Shown here: one piece after another, positions 47,689 through 56,774 of the stretch
How the letters are laid out: every line of letters starts with the position of its first letter
Numbering within the stretch: the stretch's first letter is position 1
From: Agrobacterium cavarae
Lineage (GTDB): Bacteria > Pseudomonadota > Alphaproteobacteria > Rhizobiales > Rhizobiaceae
Assembly (NCBI RefSeq): GCF_004310285.1
Contig: NZ_SISF01000030.1
Location: 1 to 64,000 of the forward strand
Direction: 5' to 3'
Length of the DNA: 64,000 nucleotides
Translations under genes and position numbers: made by a program
Notes under the pieces: generated by a model
Told to the model about the DNA's origin: nothing
The model's input: the letters and a program-made list of their open reading frames with translations, nothing else
Database searches by the model: none

Positions 47689-49986
47689 CTATTTCGCCAC
47701 CCTCAGCAAGCGCAGCGCATTCATGGTGACGAGTACCGTAGCGCCGGTATCGGCAAGGATTGCCGGCCACAGACCCGTGACGCCGATAATGGTGGTGACG
47801 AGGAAGATGGCCTTCAGACCGAGCGAGATCGCAATGTTCTGATAAATATTGCGCATCGTCCGCTTGGAAAGATCGATCATCCGGGCGACATCGCCCACGC
47901 GCCCATGCAGGATGGCGGCATCGGCCGTTTCCAACGCCACATCCGTTCCGCCACCCATCGCAATGCCGACATCGGCAGCGGCAAGTGCCGGTGCATCGTT
48001 GATGCCGTCGCCCACCTTGCCGACGACGAGACCCTGCTGCTTGAGTTCACCGACGATGCGCTGCTTGTCCTCCGGCAGAAGGTCTGCGCGCACCTCGATG
48101 CCCAGCGTCTTGCCGATGGCGCTTGCCGTGCGGGCATTATCGCCCGTCAGCATGACGATCCTGACACCCGCATCCTTCAGCGCCTTCAAACCATCTGCGG
48201 CATCGGCACGCGGCTCATCGCGCATGGCAATCGCACCGGCCAGCCTGCCGTCCACCACGAGGACAGAAACCGTCTTGCCTTCATCATTCAGCGCACTGAT
48301 GACGGTCTGATCCGCAGCCGGAATATCCACCAACCCCGAGGCCGCTTTCGCCGAGCCAAGAAAAACCGACTGCCCTTCCACGGTAGCCGACACGCCCTTG
48401 CCGCCAAGCGCCTTGGCACCGCTTACCGCTGGAAGGGCGATCTGGTTCTCCGTGGCCCTTTCCAAAATAGCGATAGCAAGCGGATGGCTGGAGCCGGTCT
48501 CAAGAGCTGCTGCCAGACGCAAGGTTTCCGGTTCCGACAGCCCGAAAGATATAATATCCGTGACCTTCGGCTTGCCTTCCGTCAGCGTGCCCGTCTTGTC
48601 GAGGGCCACCGCCGTCAGACGACCGAGACCTTCCAATACAGCGCCACCCTTCAACAACAAGCCTCTGCGTGCACCTGCCGAAAGCGAGGCGGCGATGGCG
48701 GCGGGGGTGGAGATGACCAGCGCGCAAGGGCAGCCGATCAGCAGGATGGCAAGCCCCTTGTAGATCCACTCATCCCAGTTCGCCCCCCAGAGAAGCGGCG
48801 GTACAAGCGCAACCAGCGCGGCAACGACCACGACGCCTGGCGTATAATATTTCGAGAAGCGATCGATGAAGCGCTCGGTCGGCGCCTTGCTTTCCTGTGC
48901 CTCCTCAACCAGCTTCACCACGCGCGCGATCGTGTTGTCGGCTGCGGCCGCGGTAACGCGGACCCGCAATGCAGCGTCACCGTTGACAGTGCCGGCAAAT
49001 ACGCTGTCGCCAGCGCTCTTTTGAGTAGGTACGCTCTCCCCTGTCACCGGCGCTTCGTTGATCGCGCTTTCGCCGGACACGATGACGCCGTCTGCCGATA
49101 TACGATCACCCGGGCGAACAAGAATGATGGAGCCGATCTCAAGGCTTTCTGCCGGCACCTCGCTGGTTTTGCCTGCCTCTTCCAACAGCGCGGTCTTCGG
49201 AACAAGCGCGGCGAGCGACTTGATGCTGTCACGCGCCTTGCCAGCGGCCACGCCCTCCAGCAACTCGCCCACCAAAAACAGGAAGACGACGGCAGCGGCT
49301 TCCTCCGTCGCGTTGATGGCGAGGGCGCCAACGGCTGCAATGGTCATCAGCATTTCGATAGAGAAAGGCGTGCCGGCGAGTGCTGCCATGAAGGCCCGGC
49401 GCGCAATCGGCACCAGACCCACCAGCATGGCGATGGCGAAGGCATAAAGCTGGATGGACGGCACAAGGTGGCCGATCACATAGGCCACCACCAGGGCTGC
49501 ACCCGCAAACAGCGTTGCACGCCCCTTCCTGCTTTTCCACCAGGGGCCGTCACTCGGCCCATGGTCATGGCCATGCAATCCCTCGACAGCGGCGGCACGG
49601 TCGCGTCGGTCCTGTTTGCCATGTTCGTGGCTATCGTGGTGGTGGGCATCGTGATCGTGGGCCGGGCCGGAATGCGTGTGGCTGTCGCCATCCGCATGAT
49701 CATGCGCATGACCGCCACAGCAGGCCGCACCATGGTTCGCCGATGTCGGGTTATCGACTTGGCGCCCAGCCAATCGCTCGACCGAATAGCCAAGGCCCCG
49801 AACCTTCTTTCCTATGGCATCGAGATCGCTCGTCTGATCGTGACGGATGCTCATCGTTCCCGCGGTAACGGAGACCGACACGTCTTCCACGCCCGGCATG
49901 CGCCGAACGGCAGTGTCGATCTTGCTGGCGCAAGAGGCGCAATCCATGCCGCCAACCCGAAATCTGGTCTGTAAATCCGTGCTCAT
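47689..49986 (-). CDS. zntA: Zn/Cd/Pb-exporting P1B-type ATPase
   Basis: A 765-residue heavy-metal efflux ATPase. The N-terminal HMA domain has GMDCASC. A linker very rich in His, Asp and Gly (residues about 85-140, many HxH and HDH) follows. Membrane motif CPC is in GCPCALVIS, the phosphorylated Asp in DKTGTLTEGK, then SHPLAIAI and GDGINDAPAL. The CPC with an HMA and His-rich linker indicates Zn2+/Cd2+ export. The start at 49986 is preferred to in-frame ATGs at 50001 and 50013. A MerR-type promoter lies upstream. Confidence 0.93.
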   Translation of the reverse strand: MSTDLQTRFRVGGMDCASCASKIDTAVRRMPGVEDVSVSVTAGTMSIRHDQTSDLDAIGKKVRGLGYSVERLAGRQVDNPTSANHGAACCGGHAHDHADGDSHTHSGPAHDHDAHHHDSHEHGKQDRRDRAAAVEGLHGHDHGPSDGPWWKSRKGRATLFAGAALVVAYVIGHLVPSIQLYAFAIAMLVGLVPIARRAFMAALAGTPFSIEMLMTIAAVGALAINATEEAAAVVFLFLVGELLEGVAAGKARDSIKSLAALVPKTALLEEAGKTSEVPAESLEIGSIILVRPGDRISADGVIVSGESAINEAPVTGESVPTQKSAGDSVFAGTVNGDAALRVRVTAAAADNTIARVVKLVEEAQESKAPTERFIDRFSKYYTPGVVVVAALVALVPPLLWGANWDEWIYKGLAILLIGCPCALVISTPAAIAASLSAGARRGLLLKGGAVLEGLGRLTAVALDKTGTLTEGKPKVTDIISFGLSEPETLRLAAALETGSSHPLAIAILERATENQIALPAVSGAKALGGKGVSATVEGQSVFLGSAKAASGLVDIPAADQTVISALNDEGKTVSVLVVDGRLAGAIAMRDEPRADAADGLKALKDAGVRIVMLTGDNARTASAIGKTLGIEVRADLLPEDKQRIVGELKQQGLVVGKVGDGINDAPALAAADVGIAMGGGTDVALETADAAILHGRVGDVARMIDLSKRTMRNIYQNIAISLGLKAIFLVTTIIGVTGLWPAILADTGATVLVTMNALRLLRVAK

Positions 49987-50013
49987 CTCGTCGGTCCTCA
50001 TTTTGCTGAACAC

Positions 50014-50044
50014 GTCTTACGACCTCTAGCCACTAGAGCTACAA
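50014..50044 (-). promoter_or_regulatory. MerR-family (ZntR-like) promoter/operator for zntA
   Basis: On the minus strand TTGTAG (50044-50039) and TAAGAC (50019-50014) are separated by 19 bases, and the spacer contains a perfect dyad CTCTAG-TGG-CTAGAG (50038-50024). An overlong 19-base spacer with a central dyad is the signature of promoters activated by MerR-type metal sensors. The likely regulator (ZntR or a relative) is not encoded nearby. Confidence 0.8.
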
Positions 50045-50216
50045 GAGCAAAATAAGATTTCTCGCGAAATTCAACGCGGCATGCGAGGCATATAAATTGG
50101 TGAAGGGAACGGAAGAGATTTGATCCGGCCTTTCGCTTCCCCCATTTTTCGCTAGATTGTTAGGTGATCAGACTATCGGCATATCCTCCCTCCCGCCGAT
50201 ATGCCGAGAGAGAGCG

Positions 50217-51101
50217 ATGCCCAGCCAGTCAACCGGACTTCTTTACGCCCTTGGGGCGTTTTCGATATTTGCCGTGCAGGATGGCATTTCCAAGCATCTC
50301 GGCCAGTACTACCCGCCCGTCTTCGTCGTGATGCTACGCTATTGGGCCTTTGCGGTCTTCGCCGTGATTCTGGCCGCACGCTCTCACGATGGCCTGATGG
50401 CCACGATGCGCTCCAAGCGGCTGTTGCTGCAGATCAGCCGTGGCGTGCTGCTTGCCGCGCAGATCGTTCTGTCCATTTTCTCGTTCAAGCTCGTGGGCCT
50501 GGCGCACACGCATTCCATCTTCGCCTGCATCCCGTTGATCGTCGCAGCACTTTCCGTGCCGATGCTGGGCGAAAAGGTCGGCTGGCGGCGCTGGTGCGCC
50601 ATTCTGGTCGGCTTCATCGGCGTGCTGATCATCATCAACCCCGGCGAAACGGGCTTCGATCTGACCTTCCTGTTGACCTTCGTCGCCGCCTTCATGCTGG
50701 CGCTCTATGGCGTGATGACCAGGCTTGCCAGCCGCACGGATACGGCCATGACCAGCTTCTTTTACACCGGCGTTGCTGGCGCCGCAGCGCTGACGCTGGT
50801 CGGTCCTTTTTACTGGGTGAACATGGCCCCGCATGACTGGCTGTGGATGGTTGCGCTCTGCATCACCGGCATGAGCGGCCATTACCTTTTGATCCGCGCT
50901 TTCGAACTGGCGGATGCGGCCTCGGTGCAGCCCTTCTCTTACTATCAGCTCGTGCTGGTCTCGATCGTCGGCGTCACGATCTATGGGGAAGTGCTGACCG
51001 CCCATATGGTTTTCGGCGCGGCGATCGTGATTGCAGCCGGCCTCTTCACCATTTGGCGCGAGCAACTGACCGCCAGAAGACGCCGACTTCAAGGACTATG
51101 A
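50217..51101 (+). CDS. DMT family (EamA) transporter
   Basis: A 294-residue inner-membrane exporter-type protein with ten predicted helices in two EamA repeats (YALGAFSIFAVQDGISKHL; FMLALYGVMTRLASR). LLGEKVGW-like and YGEVLTAHMVFGAAIVIAAG segments are typical. Substrate unknown. The start at 50217 has GAGAGAGAG just upstream. It is convergent with ocd, with a 6-base overlap of the 3' ends. Confidence 0.9.
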   Translation: MPSQSTGLLYALGAFSIFAVQDGISKHLGQYYPPVFVVMLRYWAFAVFAVILAARSHDGLMATMRSKRLLLQISRGVLLAAQIVLSIFSFKLVGLAHTHSIFACIPLIVAALSVPMLGEKVGWRRWCAILVGFIGVLIIINPGETGFDLTFLLTFVAAFMLALYGVMTRLASRTDTAMTSFFYTGVAGAAALTLVGPFYWVNMAPHDWLWMVALCITGMSGHYLLIRAFELADAASVQPFSYYQLVLVSIVGVTIYGEVLTAHMVFGAAIVIAAGLFTIWREQLTARRRRLQGL

Positions 51102-52184
51102 AAGCGCAGGCTGCTTCTGTGTGTCGGCAGCGGACATCGCCGCCTCGCATCGAAGCAACATGCCATAAAGATCGCGCGGCTCGTCGGGATCGGCGAGAAG
51201 ATCGAGTTCTTCGAACAGACCCGTTTCCATCAGCTTGGAACGCACATAGCGCAGCGCTGAAAAATCCTCGATGGCAAAGCCGACACTGTCGAATAGCGTG
51301 ATCTGCCGCTCGCTCGTGCGACCCACCGTCTTGCCCGCCATGACCTGCCACAGCTCGACGACCGGATGATCGGCATCCAGCTGCTGGATCTCCCCTTCGA
51401 TACGGGTCTGCGGCGGGTATTCGACGAAGATATCCGAGCGCAGCAGGATATCGCGGTGCAGTTCCGTCTTGCCGGGGCAATCGCCACCAATCGCATTGAT
51501 GTGGACGCCTGGGCCAACCATGTTGTCGGTCAGGATCGTGGCATATTGCTTGTCTGCGGTAACGGTGGTGATGATGTCTGCACCTTCGACAGCCTGCTCG
51601 GCGCTGTCGCATATCGTGATCGAAAAACCGAGCCCGCGTAAGTTTGCCTCGCATTTGCGGCTCGCTCCCGGGTCGATATCGTAAAGCCGCAAGTGATCGA
51701 CGCCGAGAATTGCCTTGAAAGCGCGGGCCTGGAACTCGCTCTGCGCACCATTGCCGATGATCGCCATGGAACGTGCATCCGCCCGCGCCAGGTGTTTTGC
51801 CGCAACGGCAGAGGTGGCGGCGGTTCTAAGTGCTGTCAGGATCGTCATTTCGGACAGCAGCATCGGGTAGCCATTGCCGACATCGGATAGGACGCCGAAT
51901 GCCGTCACCGTTTGCCGGCCGTCGCGCGTATTTTTGGGATGCCCGTTGACATATTTGAAGCCGTAAAGCGTGCCGTCACTCGTCGGCATCAACTCGATCA
52001 CCCCTTCCTGCGAGTGGGAGGCCACCCGCGGCGTCTTGTCGAAGGACTCCCAGCGCAGAAAATCCTCTTCGATCACGTCGGCCAGTTCACGCAGGAAAGT
52101 GTCGATGCCAACCTTCAGCACCAGCTTCATCATATGATCGACGCTGACGAAGGGAACGATATTCAGTTTCGCAATGGCTGTCAT
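51096..52184 (-). CDS. ocd: Ornithine cyclodeaminase
   Basis: A 362-residue NAD-dependent enzyme that converts ornithine to proline and ammonia. The OCD/mu-crystallin fold is clear: FKYVNGHPKNTRDGRQTVTA in the substrate domain, AIIGNGAQSEFQARAF as the NAD site, HINAIGGDCPGKTELH and FVEYPPQTRIEGEIQQL. It lies 13 bases downstream of arginase, giving arginine to ornithine to proline, as in the Agrobacterium arginine/opine catabolic pair. Confidence 0.95.
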   Translation of the reverse strand: MTAIAKLNIVPFVSVDHMMKLVLKVGIDTFLRELADVIEEDFLRWESFDKTPRVASHSQEGVIELMPTSDGTLYGFKYVNGHPKNTRDGRQTVTAFGVLSDVGNGYPMLLSEMTILTALRTAATSAVAAKHLARADARSMAIIGNGAQSEFQARAFKAILGVDHLRLYDIDPGASRKCEANLRGLGFSITICDSAEQAVEGADIITTVTADKQYATILTDNMVGPGVHINAIGGDCPGKTELHRDILLRSDIFVEYPPQTRIEGEIQQLDADHPVVELWQVMAGKTVGRTSERQITLFDSVGFAIEDFSALRYVRSKLMETGLFEELDLLADPDEPRDLYGMLLRCEAAMSAADTQKQPALS

Positions 52185-52197
52185 GGTAAGTTCCCCC

Positions 52198-53121
52198 TCA
52201 ACCTGCTCGTGTCGGACGGTCGAGAACGCGCTTGCCCATCAGGCTTGCGGTCAGATCTACCATCAGGGTCGCGGTGCGCCCACGTTCATCCAGAAACGGG
52301 TTCAACTCCACCAGATCGAGGCTGCTGACGAGACCGCTGTCATGCAGCATCTCCATCACCAGATGCGCCTCACGGAAAGAGGCGCCGCCCGGCACCGTCG
52401 TACCGACCGCGGGCGCAATCGACGGATCAAGAAAATCGACATCGAAGCTGACATGCAGCAACCCATTGGCAGCCTCGACCTTCGCCAGGAACGCCCGCAG
52501 CAGTGCGGCCACGCCATGCTCATCGATCATGCGCATGTCATGCACGGTGATCCCGGAATCCTTTAGCGCCGCACGCTCTGCCGGATCGACGCTTCGAATA
52601 CCGATCATGCAGACATTGTTCGGATCGACGGGATGTGCGAGCGGCGGGAAGTAACCTGCAAAGCCATGTCTCCCTGTGTAATAGGCGACCGGCGTGCCAT
52701 GCAAATTGCCGCTCTTCGTCGTCTCAAGCGTGTGAAAATCAGTGTGCGCGTCCAGCCAAAGCACGAAAAGTGGTCGCCCCTGCTCGGCAGCCCGGCGCGA
52801 CAGCCCGGCAACCGTGCCGGCGGAGAGAGCGTGGTCTCCGCCAAGGAAGATCGGCATGGCATTCGCACTTTCGAGATACGCTGTCTCGATCAAGGCCTCG
52901 GTCCAGGCGACCGTTTCGGGAAGGTGATGCACCGCGGCGTTCGGATGCTGGAGATCGCGAAAAGGCGCCGGCGACACATTACCGAGATCGCTGACATGAT
53001 GTCCCAGCTCTTCAAGCGCCACCTTCAGCCCCGCGACCCGAAGAGCGCTGGGCCCCATCTCGCATCCGAGCTGCCCTGCCCCGATCTGTAGCGGAACACC
53101 GATCAACTTGCAGTCCATCAT
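52198..53121 (-). CDS. rocF: Arginase
   Basis: A 307-residue ureohydrolase that makes ornithine and urea. The manganese ligands are all present: GGDHALSAGT, DAHTDFHT and SFDVDFLDPS. The two adjacent ATGs at 53121 and 53118 follow GGAGATGAC. It is first in the rocF-ocd operon and divergent from an Lrp-type gene that probably senses an intermediate of the pathway. Confidence 0.94.
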   Translation of the reverse strand: MMDCKLIGVPLQIGAGQLGCEMGPSALRVAGLKVALEELGHHVSDLGNVSPAPFRDLQHPNAAVHHLPETVAWTEALIETAYLESANAMPIFLGGDHALSAGTVAGLSRRAAEQGRPLFVLWLDAHTDFHTLETTKSGNLHGTPVAYYTGRHGFAGYFPPLAHPVDPNNVCMIGIRSVDPAERAALKDSGITVHDMRMIDEHGVAALLRAFLAKVEAANGLLHVSFDVDFLDPSIAPAVGTTVPGGASFREAHLVMEMLHDSGLVSSLDLVELNPFLDERGRTATLMVDLTASLMGKRVLDRPTRAG

Positions 53122-53143
53122 GTCATCTCCAGTTCCCAATTTT

Positions 53144-53223
53144 TGATCATGAAACCACATTAAGATGGCAGATTGAATAGTACCGATTGGCAAGTTTCCT
53201 GATCAGGCTTATCATTCTGATCA
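53144..53223. promoter_or_regulatory. Three TGATCA sites between arginase and lrp (candidate operators)
   Basis: TGATCA palindromes occur at 53144-53149, 53200-53205 and 53218-53223 in the 126-base divergent promoter region. The last two are 18 bases apart and lie near the lrp start. Repeated short dyads in AT-richer DNA fit Lrp/AsnC octamer binding. This is inferred from pattern only. Confidence 0.4.
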
Positions 53224-53247
53224 ATAGTCCTGCCAAAATGGTTTGCC

Positions 53248-53685
53248 ATGGATCAACTTGACGAAAAGCTCATCACGCTTCTGCGCCACAACGGACGACG
53301 AAGCATATCGGATCTGGCAATTGAAACCGGCGCCTCCCGCGCTACGATCCGCACGCGCATGGAAAAACTGGAGCAAAACGGCACAATCATCGGCTACACC
53401 GTCATCCTGCGCGCCGACGCAGTGGAAAACGCAATACGCGGCACCATGATGATCGAGATCGAAGGCCACGTCACCGACCGCGTTATCCGCGCCCTCGGCG
53501 GCATTTCGGAGGTCTCCGAAATCCACTCCACCAACGGCCGCTGGGACCTGATCGTCGAACTGAGCGCCGCAACGCTCACCGAATTCGACGCAGTTCTCCG
53601 CCGCATCCGCCTCGTCCCCGGCATCACCGGCAGCGAAACCAGCCTGATCCTCTCGACACAGAGATCCACCAAAGCAAGGCTTTGA
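53248..53685 (+). CDS. Lrp/AsnC family regulator
   Basis: A 145-residue regulator with an N-terminal helix-turn-helix (LDEKLITLLRHNGRRSISD through TGASRATIRTRMEKLEQNG) and a C-terminal RAM ligand-binding domain (GISEVSEIHSTNGRWDLIVEL). Divergent from arginase/ocd, so it most likely activates that operon in response to arginine or ornithine, as known for comparable rhizobial pairs. Confidence 0.92.
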   Translation: MDQLDEKLITLLRHNGRRSISDLAIETGASRATIRTRMEKLEQNGTIIGYTVILRADAVENAIRGTMMIEIEGHVTDRVIRALGGISEVSEIHSTNGRWDLIVELSAATLTEFDAVLRRIRLVPGITGSETSLILSTQRSTKARL

Positions 53686-53793
53686 CCCGAACCGAAAAAC
53701 AAGCTTTGAAAAAATGCATTTTTCAGCTTGCATAGCCGACCAAATCATCTATATGACGACCCACCAAACGAAAGCGCCCGGCGCTTCTCGGAT

Positions 53794-53867
53794 TGGGGAA
53801 TAGTTCAATGGTAGAACAGCGGACTCTGACTCCGTCGATCTTGGTTCGAATCCAGGTTCCCCAGCCA
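53794..53867 (+). tRNA. tRNA-Gln (anticodon CTG)
   Basis: A cloverleaf of 74 bases with CCA encoded: acceptor TGGGGAA/TTCCCCA, discriminator G, D-arm with AGTTCAATGGTAGAAC, anticodon stem GCGGA/TCCGT with loop CTCTGAC (anticodon CTG), and T-arm GGTTCGAATCC. Transcribed alone. Confidence 0.97.
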
Positions 53868-54038
53868 ATTCTCCGTAAATACCCTTAATTCCTTGATTTT
53901 CCAGTCGTGCCGGATATCGTTTTGGCATATTTGGCGACCTGATGCCCGGAACTGGCGCCAAGATGATGTCCATTCGACATAGGCTGAGGTTCATCTAACG
54001 CTAAGGCATGGTCAGTTCGTCACGAGCTTGAGAATCTT
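53868..54038. other. Non-coding stretch after tRNA-Gln
   Basis: Low coding potential and lower GC than neighbours. No terminator or direct repeat of the tRNA 3' end is visible by eye. It separates the tRNA from a truncated recombinase-like frame; together with the unannotated sequence at 54390-54513 it makes a 646-base region without a convincing intact gene. Confidence 0.4.
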
Positions 54039-54389
54039 ATGCGCAGGGAAAACATCTTTTATTGGCGAGCGCGCGTCCCAACAGCATTCGTTCTCCGCTT
54101 GCCCGGCAGGCGGTCTTCATTCAGCCCTCACCGTCAGGATCACAGAACGGCAGAGATCGCCAGGCGTAAGCTCAGTACGCGGCTGGCCGAACTAAAAACG
54201 CATCCGATAGAAAAGATGTCTGAGCGGCAGCTTCAGAAACTCAGAGCCCGCGCTGGCACCGAAACACTTCCACAGCCGCATCGACAAGGAGCGCTCCTCG
54301 CTTCCCTGGCAGGACCCCATAGCGCACCGCTTGAGGATGAGCGCTGTAGGCCAGAACTCCCTCCCATCGCTGAGAAACACTTCGAGTAA
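54039..54389 (+). pseudogene. Probable N-terminal remnant of a tyrosine recombinase (integrase)
   Basis: A frame of 116 residues whose first 65 (FYWRARVPTAFVLRLPGRR, then EIARRKLSTRLAELK) look like the N-terminal SAM-like/arm region of phage-type integrases: a WRxRVP start, a GRR turn, and paired helices rich in Arg and Ala. After about residue 70 the sequence no longer resembles a protein domain, and no catalytic R-H-R-Y part follows, so it would be truncated or frameshifted. It sits 170 bases from tRNA-Gln, a usual integration target. Confidence is moderate because the similarity is short. Confidence 0.45.
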
Positions 54390-54513
54390 TCGTCCTCGTA
54401 GACGATCCATATCGTCGACGGGTGCGCGCCTTTTGGAAAAGGATGCAAAGGTCATTGCTGAACGAAGAACAGTCATCACGATGGGTGAACTGCCGGCGAG
54501 GCCAGTCCCACCT

Positions 54514-55416
54514 CTAGCCGAGCGTCTGGCTGACGAGCGAATATGTGACAGGTGCATTCGCGTCACCGCAGGCGAAGTCCTTTAGCGTCTTGCCGTGCGA
54601 CATTGTCAACACGGTATCGAACACCGAAAGCCCGCAGCGCGATACGACGGCTGCAAAATCGCCCGTCTCGAAATGGGTGTCGAGGCGGAGGAAACCGCCC
54701 TCGTGATCGCGGATATGCGGTGAGACCACTGCAATGGCGTCCTCGTCGGTCGCGGCGACAATGGGACCTACGACATGGCCACGCCCGAAGCGGCGGCAAA
54801 GTGCGAAGGCAGCAAGACGACCGTCACGGAAAACGCCGTAGCCGCGCGAAAGCTGGAAGAGTTTTCCCATGAGAGCTGACCGCCCGACGCCGAAGGCGAC
54901 GGCATCCAGTGCGGTCACCGCAGTGAGATCATCATCCGTGAGTGGGCGCATTTCGCCGGAAACGGGATCTCCGGCGTGGGGCCCCGTGACGATGCCCTGA
55001 CACTGATAGACCGTCTTCTCCGGGCGAAAACCCAGCGAAAGGTAAAGCCGCTGGGCGGCTCGTGTGGCATTGAGACGCAGATTGACGCCTTCAAGGTCCT
55101 TCAGCGCATATTCCATCAGCCAGAGACCCGTGCCCTGCGTCTGCAGGCGCGGCGAGGTGATGACCATGCCGATGGTAGCAAGTTCGGCCGACTGTCGAAA
55201 CCACATGGCCGAACTCATGATACGGCCGATGTCGTCAAAGGCCACGACGCCCTTCCCGACCTCGCACAGGAATTGCCAGTCGACGCCCCGGTGCGGCCAA
55301 CCCACGGAAATCGATAGCGCATGAAGCTGGTCAAGGTCGGCAGCGGCGACATCGCCGACCCGCATTGCAAAGGCGTCAATCTGAAGGCTTTCGCGCGGCA
55401 TAACTGTCTTGGTCAC
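54514..55416 (-). CDS. GNAT family N-acetyltransferase, two-domain
   Basis: A 300-residue protein. The N-terminal GNAT domain shows IGMVITSPRLQTQGTGLWLM (acetyl-CoA loop region, Q/RxxGxG-like) and AAQRLYLSLGFRPE. The second half is a degenerate GNAT-like domain (RPLTDDDLTAVTALDAVAFG) of the kind named acetyltransferase_18. The GTG at 55416 has AGGATT upstream; an ATG at 55401 is an alternative. Substrate unknown. Divergent from the M20 deacetylase. Confidence 0.85.
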   Translation of the reverse strand: MTKTVMPRESLQIDAFAMRVGDVAAADLDQLHALSISVGWPHRGVDWQFLCEVGKGVVAFDDIGRIMSSAMWFRQSAELATIGMVITSPRLQTQGTGLWLMEYALKDLEGVNLRLNATRAAQRLYLSLGFRPEKTVYQCQGIVTGPHAGDPVSGEMRPLTDDDLTAVTALDAVAFGVGRSALMGKLFQLSRGYGVFRDGRLAAFALCRRFGRGHVVGPIVAATDEDAIAVVSPHIRDHEGGFLRLDTHFETGDFAAVVSRCGLSVFDTVLTMSHGKTLKDFACGDANAPVTYSLVSQTLG

Positions 55417-55637
55417 CGATCAATCCTAGAAATGTTTGCGGTTCCTTTGCTGCGACAATGACGGGCAGCAGAACCAGCATAGCGCGGCGTCGCCGCAGAT
55501 TTTGCTCGAAAATTCATACAAAGCGCAACATTCGGCCGAATGAACCGCAGGTTCGGCATCGAATCCCGCTCGAAACAACCATCCTGAAAACCTGCAGGAC
55601 CATGTCACAAACGGCCGGAGGCCGCACCGGGGAATTC

Positions 55638-56762
55638 ATGAACGCCACCGAAATTCTGGAAAAGCTGGTGTCATTCGACAGCGTCGTCGGTCGACCTAAC
55701 GGCGCCATCGTCTCATGGATCTGCGACTACCTCGCCGCCCACGGTATCGAAGCACAGGTCATTGCCGGCCCTGAAGGCGATCGCAGTAATCTCTTCGCCA
55801 CCATCGGACCGGCAGATGCAGGAGGCTATATCCTCTCCGGTCACATGGATGTCGTGCCGGCAGACGTCAGCGAATGGACCTCCAGCCCGTTTAGCCTCCG
55901 CCGTGAGGGCGATAAGCTTTTCGGGCGAGGCACCACGGACATGAAAGGCTACCTCGCCGCCGCACTTGCTGCCGTGCCCGAGCTTGCCGGGGCGAAGCTC
56001 AGGCGCCCGATCCATCTGGCCTTTTCCTATGACGAGGAAGCCGGCTGCCGAGGCGTGCCGCATCTGATCGCCCGCCTGCCGGCGCTCTGTGCGCCGCCTC
56101 AAGGCGCGATCATCGGCGAGCCGAGCAACATGCGCGCCGTGCTCGCCCATAAGGGCAAGGCGGCGGTGCGGGTCACGATCCGCGGTAGAGCCGGCCATTC
56201 CTCGCGCCCCGACCTTGGGCTTAATGCGATCCACGCGATGGCGGGCGTGCTCAATTCGGCGATCGGGGAAGCGACGCGCCTGACGCAAGGCCCGTTCGAC
56301 ACAGCTTTCGAGCCAGCCTATTCGTCGCTGCAGGCCGGCGTGATTTCCGGCGGCAAGGCGATCAATATCGTGCCGGACCTCTGCACGCTGGAGCTGGAGG
56401 CGCGGGCCATTTCCGGCATCGATCCCAGCGCTCTGCTGTGGCCGATCCGCGAGACGGCGGAGGGGTTGCGCGCAGCGGGCTTTGCAGTCGAGTGGGACGA
56501 AATGAGCGCCTATCCGGCGCTGGCGCTGTCGGCGCAGAGCCCGCTTGTCCATCTCGTTGCGGACCTGACTGGCAAGACCCCGCTCAGCGCGGTGAGCTAT
56601 GGTACCGAAGCCGGTCTCTATCAGGCCGCCGGCATAGACGCGTTGATCTGCGGTCCCGGCGATATCAGCCGCGCTCACAAGCCGGACGAATTCATCCTGG
56701 AGAGCGAACTCGTCGCCTGCCAGCGCTTCATCGAAGCGCTCGGCGCTCACTGCGCGGTATAA
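55638..56762 (+). CDS. argE: Acetylornithine deacetylase-like M20 metallopeptidase
   Basis: A 374-residue zinc amidohydrolase of the ArgE/DapE/CPG2 group. Metal ligands are in SGHMDVVPAD, GRGTTDMKGYLA, YDEEAGCRGVPHL and the C-terminal GPGDISRAHKPDEF. The dimerisation lid (KAAVRVTIRGRAGHSSRPD) is present. Acetylornithine is the best guess. Its place at the head of a catabolic run suggests that it may instead deacylate a degradation intermediate. The start at 55638 has GGGGAA upstream. Confidence 0.88.
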   Translation: MNATEILEKLVSFDSVVGRPNGAIVSWICDYLAAHGIEAQVIAGPEGDRSNLFATIGPADAGGYILSGHMDVVPADVSEWTSSPFSLRREGDKLFGRGTTDMKGYLAAALAAVPELAGAKLRRPIHLAFSYDEEAGCRGVPHLIARLPALCAPPQGAIIGEPSNMRAVLAHKGKAAVRVTIRGRAGHSSRPDLGLNAIHAMAGVLNSAIGEATRLTQGPFDTAFEPAYSSLQAGVISGGKAINIVPDLCTLELEARAISGIDPSALLWPIRETAEGLRAAGFAVEWDEMSAYPALALSAQSPLVHLVADLTGKTPLSAVSYGTEAGLYQAAGIDALICGPGDISRAHKPDEFILESELVACQRFIEALGAHCAV

Positions 56763-56774
56763 GGACAAACTTCA

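Noticed and set aside
47623..49974. A 783-codon plus-strand open frame across zntA
   Set aside because: Antisense shadow of an intact P-type ATPase.
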